A stretch of DNA of 51,669 bases from Bacteroidales bacterium. Its GTDB lineage: Bacteria; Bacteroidota; Bacteroidia; Bacteroidales; FEN-979. This document shows, one piece after another, positions 27,741 through 35,803 of this stretch (within the stretch, counting starts at the first letter, position 1; each line of letters opens with the position of its first letter). The stretch is taken from NCBI GenBank assembly GCA_016783905.1, contig JADHVQ010000001.1:1-51669 (forward strand), read 5' to 3'. The notes under the pieces were generated by a model. The model did no database searches. It had not been told where the DNA came from and saw only the letters and a list, made by a program, of their open reading frames with translations. The position numbers and the translations under genes were made by a program.

Positions 27741-28518
27741 CCCGACCCTGATCACTTGTGCCCCTGGCCCTGCCTATTTTGGTGTCACAGATCTCCACGT
27801 CCATCATCTCACCCAGGTGGCGGACAAGCACCGGGCTTCTGAGCAGCATGACTCGCTGATACAAACCATCGAACAAGCAGGTACGAAGGTGATCAACCTG
27901 GAGGAACTTCCCGGACATCCCAACTCTGTTTTTACGAAGGATCCTGCGGTTTGCACCCCACAAGGATATATCCAACTAAGGATGGGCCTTCTTTCACGGG
28001 AAGGCGAAGAGCCATGGATGGCTGAAAAGCTGGATAGAATCGGAGTTCCCTGTATAAAGGCCATCGAAGCACCCGGAACGGTCGAAGGAGGAGATGTGAT
28101 CCTGGCAGAGAAGGTAGCCTTCATCGGGCAATCTTCCCGGACAAACGCTGAAGGCGTCAGGCAAATCAGTCACCTGCTTGGAGGAATGGGATATGAGATC
28201 AGAGCTGCAGTCGTTCACTCTCCTTTTCTCCATATAGGCGGATCCATGACCCTTGTCTCACCGGATACCATCTTGTGCGTCAGGGATCTATTTCAAGAAA
28301 GCTTTTTCAAAGGCTTTCAACGCATCGAGCTTCCTCCTGCCGGATTCATTAGTGGAAATGTGATCCCTCTTTCCAATCGACAGGTGATTGCAGACCAGGC
28401 GAATCTACCCGCTATTACCGCCCTTCGGCAGCAAGGATTCAAGGTCTATCCGCTGGATCTCACTGAATTTGTTAAAGGAACCGGTGGGCCCAGTTGCCTG
28501 ATTCTGCAGGTAAAATAA
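27721..28518 (+). CDS. Dimethylargininase (DDAH)-like amidinohydrolase
   Basis: LPGHPNSVFTKDPAVCTPQGYIQLRMG, EAPGTVEGGDVILAEKVAFIGQSSRTNAEGVRQ, HIGGSMTLVSPDTILCV, C-terminal GTGGPSCLIL. TTG start lies in a heptamer array. Confidence 0.87.
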   Translation: MNLEPHLPTLITCAPGPAYFGVTDLHVHHLTQVADKHRASEQHDSLIQTIEQAGTKVINLEELPGHPNSVFTKDPAVCTPQGYIQLRMGLLSREGEEPWMAEKLDRIGVPCIKAIEAPGTVEGGDVILAEKVAFIGQSSRTNAEGVRQISHLLGGMGYEIRAAVVHSPFLHIGGSMTLVSPDTILCVRDLFQESFFKGFQRIELPPAGFISGNVIPLSNRQVIADQANLPAITALRQQGFKVYPLDLTEFVKGTGGPSCLILQVK

Positions 28519-28602
28519 CAGTTGGCAGTGGGCAGTGGGCAGTGGGCAGTTGGCAATGTCAAAATTCGTAAATCGTAATTCGTAATTCGTAATTATTATT
28601 GA
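28519..28602. repeat. Two abutting heptamer arrays in continuous 7-nt phase (CAGTGGG then GTAATTC), ~12 units
   Basis: cagttgg cagtggg cagtggg cagtggg cagttgg caatgtc | aaaattc gtaaatc gtaattc gtaattc gtaatta ttattga; begins on the nucleotide after the TAA stop. Confidence 0.92.
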
Positions 28603-28607
28603 AGTAT

Positions 28608-28615
28608 TACCTTTG
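28608..28615 (+). promoter_or_regulatory. TACCTTTG -7 element at the head of the 7-gene operon
   Basis: TAnnTTTG 19 nt before ATG 28635. Confidence 0.5.
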
Positions 28616-28634
28616 CCCCAAAGATTCAGCCCGC

Positions 28635-29519
28635 ATGCGTCTCTCGTTACGTCTGATGATCTGGTTCCTGACGATCATGCCTTTCCGGTTCTTTTACGGG
28701 ATATCTTCGTTTATTTTCTTCATCATGTTTTACGTTCTGGGTTACCGGAAAAAGGTCGTTTGCAGAAACCTGCAGAATGCCTTCCCGGAAAAGCCGGAAT
28801 CTGAACTCAGGTATATCAAACGAGAGTTTTATAAACACCTGGCTGATTACCTGGTGGAGACAGTAGCAAATTTCCATATGAATGTCAGCGATTTCGACGC
28901 CCGGTACAAGTTAACCAATACAGAACTACTGGATAAATATGCCAGGGAAGGGATCAACGTCATTCTGACTCCAGGCCATTATGGAAACTGGGAGTGGGTC
29001 TCATACCTGGTGCTGAAGATTAATTTCACCTGCGTGGCCATTTACAAAGAGCAATCCAATAAATTTGTCGATGACCTGATCCTTCATTCCAGGGGCAAAT
29101 ACGGACTCCTTCTTTACCAGTATCATGAAGCATACAAATACTTGCTCAACGCCCGGGAAACAGCCCCGCTCTGCCTCTATTTTGCGGCCGATCAGCGCCC
29201 GGTAAAAAAAACGAAGGTTCCCTGGGTGACCTTTTTAAACCAACCGACTGCTGCTTTTCGTGGTCTGGAAAACCTGCACCGAAAGACGAAAGGGGTGGTT
29301 CTTTATGTGCATATCAGGAAAGTAAAGCGCGGCTTTTATGAAGTGGAATTCCGTCCCCTGAACAAGCCCGGTGAGGTGGACATGGTTCCGGATCTCATCG
29401 AACGGTATTTTGAGGCACTGGAGAGTAACATCCGGGAAGACCCCCGGTTTTATCTCTGGTCGCATAACAGGTGGAAATTTTCGCCGCCAGCTGAAGCGAC
29501 AATCAATCATGAAAAATAA
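28635..29519 (+). CDS. LpxL/HtrB-like lysophospholipid acyltransferase
   Basis: NVILTPGHYGNWEW (HX4-like motif), CLYFAADQRP, PWVTFLNQPTAAFRGLENLHRKTKGVVLYVHI; N-terminal TM helix. Confidence 0.85.
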   Translation: MRLSLRLMIWFLTIMPFRFFYGISSFIFFIMFYVLGYRKKVVCRNLQNAFPEKPESELRYIKREFYKHLADYLVETVANFHMNVSDFDARYKLTNTELLDKYAREGINVILTPGHYGNWEWVSYLVLKINFTCVAIYKEQSNKFVDDLILHSRGKYGLLLYQYHEAYKYLLNARETAPLCLYFAADQRPVKKTKVPWVTFLNQPTAAFRGLENLHRKTKGVVLYVHIRKVKRGFYEVEFRPLNKPGEVDMVPDLIERYFEALESNIREDPRFYLWSHNRWKFSPPAEATINHEK

Positions 29520-30612
29520 ATCGTCTTTGCCCTCTTTACCTCCTCGATGGATTGTCAGAGCCATCCAGGGTGTCAGGTCAGCAATCCTGGCTATGCATGA
29601 CAGGATGTTTCCCGGGAATGTGGTACTATATGAGAAATTCCAGTATTTCTACCTGCTTCCATGCCTCTATGTGACAGCAGAACTTAATGTTGCGGGGTTG
29701 CTTCAGGATGGGGAAAAACCGCTGGCTGATCTTGCCAGGAAGTCTGGTACTGATGCGGAAAGCCTCTATCGAATCCTGCGTGTTCTGGCTTCCCATGGCA
29801 TATTCCGTGAGAGCAGAGACCGGTTTTTTTCCAATACCAGGTTATCAAAACCGCTCATGGACAAACAGGAATCATTGCGCCATATGCTCAGGCATCATCT
29901 GGGTCCACTGAACTGGCAAATCACCGGTGACCTGCTGGAGACAGTCAAAACCGGAAAAGATGGATTCAACAGGAAATATGGCAAAAATATTTATGACTAC
30001 CTTACCGGAGATCCCGACAGTTATGCCATATTTGATCAGTCGATGTCGGATCTCTCTTCCTTGGGAATGGCTCCTCTGCTTCAGTCATACAACTTCTCGA
30101 ACATCACAACCCTGGCAGATGTTGGAGGTGGAGAGGGGTTTCTGTTAGCCAACATCCTGCAGCGATACCCTTCCATCCAGGGAATCTGGTTTGACCTTCC
30201 CGTTGCCCTTGAAAAAGCAGAACAGGTACTTCAAGAATACGGTGTGAGAGAGAGGGTGTCCCTGATTGAAGGGAATTTTTTGGAATCCGTTCCTTCCGGA
30301 GCCGATGGATACCTGGTGAAAAATATTTTACACAACTGGGACGATTCAAACTGCATTACCCTCCTCTCCAATATCCGGAAGGTGTTGCCTGAGAATGGGA
30401 AAGTCATCATCGTGGAGATGATCGTTCCTCCAGGGAACAGGCCGTCGGCAGCCAAGATGATCGACATTCAGATGCTCACTTCTATGCCTGGTGGCAAAGA
30501 GCGAACCCGGGAGGAATTTGAAGCGTTGTTCCGTCAGGCTGGTCTCACCCTTTTCCGGGAATATCCCACCATTGCACCGGTCTCTGTTCTCGAAGCCCGA
30601 CGGAATGGTTAA
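29509..30612 (+). CDS. SAM-dependent O-methyltransferase (Methyltransf_2/hydroxyindole-type)
   Basis: ADVGGGEGFLLANILQRYPSIQGIWFDLPVALEKAE; YLVKNILHNWDDSNCITLLSNIRKVLPENGKVIIVEMIVP. Start overlaps the upstream CDS by 11 nt. Confidence 0.87.
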   Translation: MKNKSSLPSLPPRWIVRAIQGVRSAILAMHDRMFPGNVVLYEKFQYFYLLPCLYVTAELNVAGLLQDGEKPLADLARKSGTDAESLYRILRVLASHGIFRESRDRFFSNTRLSKPLMDKQESLRHMLRHHLGPLNWQITGDLLETVKTGKDGFNRKYGKNIYDYLTGDPDSYAIFDQSMSDLSSLGMAPLLQSYNFSNITTLADVGGGEGFLLANILQRYPSIQGIWFDLPVALEKAEQVLQEYGVRERVSLIEGNFLESVPSGADGYLVKNILHNWDDSNCITLLSNIRKVLPENGKVIIVEMIVPPGNRPSAAKMIDIQMLTSMPGGKERTREEFEALFRQAGLTLFREYPTIAPVSVLEARRNG

Positions 30613-31789
30613 CTTTACCCCCATGCGAAAAATCCTGGCAGCATTAAAGAAAGAGTGGCTTATCCTGATCCGGGATATCCCCGGCCTTGGAATTCTGTTC
30701 CTGATGCCTGTCCTCTTGATTCTTGTGGTGACCCTGGCACAGGAGAATGCATTGAAGAGCCAGGTGGAAAAGAGCACCATCCTCATTTACAGTCCTTCCG
30801 GGTCAATCCTCGGAAAACAAATAACCATCGATATTGAATCTTCAGGCATGTTTAGAATAGCTGCTGATCCCAAAGGCCGGGATAAGCTCTATGAAGCCGT
30901 CCAAACAGGACAGGTCCCGCTTGGAATCCTGATTGCTCCAGGGGATACAGCCATCACACTGATCATCGATCCCACCCTGCACGAAGCCTATAAAACCTCC
31001 CTGGTCACAGCTGTTACATTCATCCTTAAGGGGGCGGGGGGAAAGGTGATGATGCAACAACTATTATCAGCCAGTAAGCCTTCTGCTGCTGTACTTTCCA
31101 TGGAAGCTATCCTGGCAAATCTACCACAGATATCCCTTCATCAGGCAGTGAAAGAGCGATCCTCCATCACCCCGACACCGGTGCAGAACAACATCCCTGG
31201 GTTTATTCTTTTTGCTATGTTCTTCATCGTCATTCCGTTATCCGGTAGCGTGATCAGTGAAAAGAACGAAGGGGCCAGTTTCCGGTTACGTACACTTCCC
31301 GTTCCCCTCTGGACTATGCTGGGAGCCAAAGTCCTGTTGTACCTGCTGGTATGTATCGTGCAGTTCCTGCTGATGTTGCTGATCGGGTACTACATGCTTC
31401 ACCTTTTATTCGGATTCCCGAAGCTGGAGATGGGATCCAGTTTTCTTGCATTGACAATAGCCACCCTTACTGCCGCCCTCGGAGCTGTCGGATTCGGACT
31501 GCTGGTTGGTTCAGGCTCACGCACCCACAGCCAGGCAGCCCTGTTCGGGTCTGTCATGGTCGTCATTCTGGGCATTATCAGCGGGACGTTCCTCCCGATC
31601 CATGTCATGCCTAAAGCGATCCGTGTCATCAGCAATTTCTCGCCTATCCGTTGGGGAATCGACAACTACCTTGAACTATTCATCCGTGACGGAACCGTGA
31701 TGGATATCCTGCCCAGAGCCCTCTGGTTGTTTTTGTTTTTTATCTTTGCAATGCTGATGAGCATGTTAATTTTTAAAAAACGGAACTAA
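30605..31789 (+). CDS. ABC-2 type transporter permease
   Basis: MRKILAALKKEWLILIRDIPGLGILFLMPVLLILVVTLAQ; 6-TM profile; IISGTFLPIHVMPKAIRVISNFSPIRWGIDNYLELF. Confidence 0.85.
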   Translation: MVNFTPMRKILAALKKEWLILIRDIPGLGILFLMPVLLILVVTLAQENALKSQVEKSTILIYSPSGSILGKQITIDIESSGMFRIAADPKGRDKLYEAVQTGQVPLGILIAPGDTAITLIIDPTLHEAYKTSLVTAVTFILKGAGGKVMMQQLLSASKPSAAVLSMEAILANLPQISLHQAVKERSSITPTPVQNNIPGFILFAMFFIVIPLSGSVISEKNEGASFRLRTLPVPLWTMLGAKVLLYLLVCIVQFLLMLLIGYYMLHLLFGFPKLEMGSSFLALTIATLTAALGAVGFGLLVGSGSRTHSQAALFGSVMVVILGIISGTFLPIHVMPKAIRVISNFSPIRWGIDNYLELFIRDGTVMDILPRALWLFLFFIFAMLMSMLIFKKRN

Positions 31790-31802
31790 TGCCGCGGAGG
31801 TT

Positions 31803-32222
31803 ATGAAAGAGAAAGAGGGCTTTGTCGATTGCCCGGAGCAGCAGATGATCCTGTATGTGGAGAAAGAAGACGGGCAGTTTGGGCCCATGCAGACCGGCTC
31901 ATACATTACGAAAAATTACATCAACGATTATTTCACAAAACGGAATAACCTGGTTCACTCTCTCCGGGAACAAATCAGCCGGCGAGAGATCAGCCCCGTG
32001 AAGTTATTTATGGTACTGGAGGATCTGACTACCAAAGAACTATCGGCCCGGACCCGCATTCCTTCACGGAAAATCAAAAAACATATACTCCCTGTTCACT
32101 TTGAACAGCTCTCAGAAGATTTACTCCACCGGTATGCCGCCGTCTTTAACGTCACAGTGGAACAACTGTTAAAGGCAGATCCCGGCACAGAACCGCTGCA
32201 TGATGAATCTCCCAAACGATGA
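31803..32222 (+). CDS. Hypothetical 139-aa protein with HTH-like C-terminus
   Basis: LTTKELSARTRIPSRKIKKHILPVHFEQLSEDLLHRYAAVFNVTVEQLLK resembles an XRE-like helix-turn-helix. Confidence 0.6.
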   Translation: MKEKEGFVDCPEQQMILYVEKEDGQFGPMQTGSYITKNYINDYFTKRNNLVHSLREQISRREISPVKLFMVLEDLTTKELSARTRIPSRKIKKHILPVHFEQLSEDLLHRYAAVFNVTVEQLLKADPGTEPLHDESPKR

Positions 32223-33226
32223 CTACGATCCCCTTCAACCATAACATGGGCGCCCACTGTGAATCGGGTACCATCACCTCCCTCCTGAATCATGCCGGGC
32301 TCACGATCTCTGAACCCATGGTATTCGGCATCGCCAGCGGGATCTTTTTCGGCTATTTTCACCAGCATAAATCATTTACGTTTCCTACGTTTATCGTCAG
32401 GAACCGTCCGGGCGACATGCGGAAGAACATCCAGAAACGACTGGGGGTAAAGTTTCAGACCTTCTCATTCAAACAAGAGCAGGAGGGGATTGAGAAGCTG
32501 GATGGACTCCTGATGCAGGGGATTCCCGTCGCTTCACAGGTCGATTTTTACTACATGGATTACGTTCCGAGTTGGGAACGGGCTCATGTCAATGTCCATT
32601 TTATGGTGGTGATCGGGAAAGAGGATTCGGAATTTATCATCAGTGACAGCTATTTCCCGAAACCGGTAAGACTGAAAGAGGAGTCGCTTCGGAGAGGCAG
32701 GTTTGCAGGAGGAAACATGTCTCCAAAAGGATTTCTTTTCTATCCGCAATATGTGCCTGCGGAGGTGGATCTGCAGAAGCCAATACTGAAAGGGATCCAG
32801 AAAGCCTGTTTCAATATGCTTCACCTACCGGTTCCATTCATCGGCATCAAAGGAATCCGGCTTTTCGCCAAACGGGTGGTTGACTGGCCGAAGCTGGCCA
32901 GGGATACCGAACATCTATCTCACGAAGTGATGAAAATCAACATCCTGCTGGAAGACCAGGGTACAGGAGGTGCCGGTTTCAGGTTTATGTATGCTACCTT
33001 TCTCCAGCAAGCAGCTGAAATCGTCAACAAGCCTGAGTTGAAGGAACTTTCTTCGGAACTGATGACCATTGGCGACGGATGGAGAGAGATATCGCTTTTT
33101 GCGGCAAGGATAGGCAAAAACCGGGATCTGGGTCCTGCCAAAATGGCAGAGCTTAGCGAGCTGATCATGGACCGTGCGGCAGTGGAAGAGAGATTCTTTA
33201 AACAACTGAAAAAGAGTATTAAATAG
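32219..33226 (+). CDS. BtrH N-terminal domain protein (BtrH_N/DUF4872-like)
   Basis: NHNMGAHCESGTITSLLNHAGLTISEPMVFGIASGIFFGYF...RPGDMRKNIQKRLGVKF...AHVNVHFMVVIGKEDSEFIISDSYF. Confidence 0.8.
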   Translation: MTTIPFNHNMGAHCESGTITSLLNHAGLTISEPMVFGIASGIFFGYFHQHKSFTFPTFIVRNRPGDMRKNIQKRLGVKFQTFSFKQEQEGIEKLDGLLMQGIPVASQVDFYYMDYVPSWERAHVNVHFMVVIGKEDSEFIISDSYFPKPVRLKEESLRRGRFAGGNMSPKGFLFYPQYVPAEVDLQKPILKGIQKACFNMLHLPVPFIGIKGIRLFAKRVVDWPKLARDTEHLSHEVMKINILLEDQGTGGAGFRFMYATFLQQAAEIVNKPELKELSSELMTIGDGWREISLFAARIGKNRDLGPAKMAELSELIMDRAAVEERFFKQLKKSIK

Positions 33227-33235
33227 GAGATTATA

Positions 33236-33517
33236 ATGGGTATTGAACCGAATGATGAGCTGAAACTGGAGATCAAAAACCTGATCATGTTAACCCTCAA
33301 CATAACCGATGTAGATCCCACAGAGGTGGATGATGACGAACCTCTTTTTGGCAGCAAGAACGCTCTGACCCTTGATTCTGTGGACGGCATCGAGATCATT
33401 ATGGCCCTGCAGAGGAAATATAACGTCCGGATCAATGATCAGAACCTTGCCCGTCACATCATTCAATCAATTAACAGCATAGCGGAATTTATCACAAGGG
33501 AAAAGACAACTTCTTGA
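33236..33517 (+). CDS. Acyl carrier protein
   Basis: 93 aa; phosphopantetheine site LTLDSVDGIEIIMALQRKYNVRI. Confidence 0.85.
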   Translation: MGIEPNDELKLEIKNLIMLTLNITDVDPTEVDDDEPLFGSKNALTLDSVDGIEIIMALQRKYNVRINDQNLARHIIQSINSIAEFITREKTTS

Positions 33518-34602
33518 AAGATTCTTACCTCACCGCAGGCATGCGTTTCAGGCCTCTCATACGCCTGCTCTCCCGAAATCACATTGCCTGGACACCTCAG
33601 CATAGTGCCCGGATCCTTTTTTTACTCCAGAGTTCCTGCTGGTCTTCCCTGTTTTCAAGAATAGAGACGATGAGGTTTGGATCCTCCCTTCAAAACACGC
33701 CGGTTCCCCGTGATCCGATCTTCATTGTAGGTCACTGGCGAACAGGCTCTACCCTGCTGCACCAGTTGATGGCACAGGATCCGGAACTGACGGCACCTAC
33801 CCTCTTTCAGGTTGCATTACCGGAAAACTTCCTCGTCTCCTATCACTTTTATAAACCCATTCTTTCGTCTCTGGTGGGCTCTTCCCGACCTATGGACAAC
33901 GTAAAGATCGGCATGGACGAACCCCAGGAAGATGAGTATGCCATCTTCAGGCTAACCACCAGATCTCCCCTTGAACAGCTCATCTTTCCCGCAAAAAAAG
34001 AGTACTTCCTTAACAAGACCTCCTTTCTCCCTGCCGGAAAATCCTTGCTCCAATGGGAATCCAGATTGAAACATTTTTACAGGAAAATATATGTTGCTAC
34101 AGGCAAACGTATCGTTTCCAAAAATCCCTTTAATTCCTTGCGGATCCCGTTGCTGGCCAAACTTTTTCCGGAAGCCAGGTTCATTCATATCGTCAGACAT
34201 CCTTTTGCTGTGGTTCCTTCAACCCAACATCTCTGGAGGGTGGTGCAAAAGCAAAACATCCTTAACCGGAATGGCTACATACCTGATGCAAAAGAGATCG
34301 CCGAATTCCTTTTGCACATGACGGATACCATCCAGGATGATTTCACTCAACTTCCTGGGGAGCGTTCCGCGGAGATCCGGTATGAAGATCTTGTGCAGAA
34401 TCCAGTCGCAAGTTTGCAATCCCTTTACCAGCACCTGAAGATGTCCTACTCAGGTGAGTTTGAAAGTCTTCTGACTCAATATATTAGCTCTTTGGCTGGT
34501 TACCGGAAAAATGTATACTCCCTGTCGGATGTGGAAAAGAACCTGATTGCAGCAATTATGAATACACAGTTGGAACGGTACGGTTATATCGAAAAAGTGT
34601 AA
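33514..34602 (+). CDS. Sulfotransferase family protein
   Basis: PAPS loop-like DPIFIVGHWRTGSTLLHQLMAQDPEL; FIHIVRHPFAVVPSTQHLWRVV; RYEDLVQNPVASLQ. Confidence 0.87.
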   Translation: MKDSYLTAGMRFRPLIRLLSRNHIAWTPQHSARILFLLQSSCWSSLFSRIETMRFGSSLQNTPVPRDPIFIVGHWRTGSTLLHQLMAQDPELTAPTLFQVALPENFLVSYHFYKPILSSLVGSSRPMDNVKIGMDEPQEDEYAIFRLTTRSPLEQLIFPAKKEYFLNKTSFLPAGKSLLQWESRLKHFYRKIYVATGKRIVSKNPFNSLRIPLLAKLFPEARFIHIVRHPFAVVPSTQHLWRVVQKQNILNRNGYIPDAKEIAEFLLHMTDTIQDDFTQLPGERSAEIRYEDLVQNPVASLQSLYQHLKMSYSGEFESLLTQYISSLAGYRKNVYSLSDVEKNLIAAIMNTQLERYGYIEKV

Positions 34603-34633
34603 CTTTACATGGTTATTAATTAATTACATCCTC

Positions 34634-35329
34634 ATGAACCGACATATATTTTTCTTCACTGTCCTTTTGCTATTATCCAGTGGGATTGGGCTCTCTCAAA
34701 CAACGGGAGAGACACAGGGCAGTTCGTCATCTGGCAGCTTTTCTAAACCAAATCTGATCCGGAGTGGTTCCTACCTGAAACTGGGGCCAGTAATTCCTAT
34801 GGGCCTCTTTGCCACTGATCAGATCATCATTGACCGACCCCCGCACGATTATGATACTACCAATTTTTTTACTGCCAAAATTGGTGGAAATCTTGGACTG
34901 GGATACCTGATTTACATCGGACCGGGGGTAGCTGACAACTACCTTAGATTCGGTATTGACGCCTGCTTTCTTGATGGGTGGTTTGTGACCTCTAATCCCA
35001 CCCTTCCGGCTACTACCACTAAAAAGGAAACGGATTTCTGGTATTACTTTGTTGGACAGAAATTTGGTCCTCTGATCACCGTTAATCCTGTTGACAGGCT
35101 GATGATTGACCTGAGCTACAAACTGAATTTCAACCTCAGCTGGCACAACAGTGATTTTGGATACAACATCATCGGCCAGGAGGTGATGATGAATATCCGG
35201 TACCGTATCATCCTGGTGGCGTTCCAGTATAACTTTGGAACCATGAACTATAACGATTTTGATAAATCACGCCCGGTTCACGATATTGATATCTCTTCAT
35301 TCCGGGTGTTGCTTGGTTTTAAATTCTAA
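34634..35329 (+). CDS. Outer membrane beta-barrel-like protein, unknown function
   Basis: 231-aa ORF with signal peptide, aromatic/alternating pattern, ends VLLGFKF. Confidence 0.65.
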   Translation: MNRHIFFFTVLLLLSSGIGLSQTTGETQGSSSSGSFSKPNLIRSGSYLKLGPVIPMGLFATDQIIIDRPPHDYDTTNFFTAKIGGNLGLGYLIYIGPGVADNYLRFGIDACFLDGWFVTSNPTLPATTTKKETDFWYYFVGQKFGPLITVNPVDRLMIDLSYKLNFNLSWHNSDFGYNIIGQEVMMNIRYRIILVAFQYNFGTMNYNDFDKSRPVHDIDISSFRVLLGFKF

Positions 35330-35400
35330 CATAAGGTCTGCAGATAATTAAATTTGGAAAATATTTTCCGGTGTTATAATTTTGTCTAAATAAATCAAAC

Positions 35401-35715
35401 AAGTTTAACCTAACAAAGGACGCGTATGAAACAAAGCGTGTTGCGGACATGAATAAAAAGGAAGCGGGAAGTGGAGATACCTGGGCGAAGGCATGGGTAA
35501 ATGACCGCTCTGCCAGATTTCATCCGATGTTTGAAAAGAACTTTAACGGCAATGCGGATAAATGTGGCCTTTCAGGCAAAGAAGGCGCTGATGATGCAAC
35601 TTACACCCTCATCATTAAAACCGTATTTACCGAACCCGGATTTAATGTAGGAGTTACGAGAAAAAATGCGTACATAAACATGGTGGTTGATCTCGTCGAA
35701 ACTGCAAATCCATAG
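35401..35715 (+). pseudogene. N-terminally truncated remnant (KFNLTKDAYETKRVADMNKKEAGSGDTWAKAW...NAYINMVVDLVETANP)
   Basis: Protein-like frame continues upstream of the called Met without a start or signal peptide. Confidence 0.5.
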
Positions 35716-35741
35716 AAAAGTAACCTTTAGACTACCAGGAT

Positions 35742-35780
35742 AAAAAAGCCCGGATGGCACACTGCCTACTGGGCTTTTTT
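35742..35780. terminator. Bidirectional intrinsic terminator
   Basis: aaaaaagccc...ggca-cac-tgcc...gggctttttt between convergent genes. Confidence 0.85.
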
Positions 35781-35803
35781 CATTCGTCATTCGTCATTCG
35801 TTA
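35781..35803. repeat. Heptamer array (CATTCGT)x3
   Basis: cattcgtcattcgtcattcgtta; supplies the TGA stop of the minus-strand gene at 35794-35796. Confidence 0.9.

Noticed and set aside
28519-28602. Heptamer arrays as CRISPR
   Set aside because: Units are 7 nt with no spacers and there are no cas genes; this is tandem, not interspersed, repetition.
28599-28637. TTG 28599 as the start of the acyltransferase
   Set aside because: It overlaps the heptamer array and the TACCTTTG -7 element; ATG 28635 followed by a TM-like N-terminus is more plausible.
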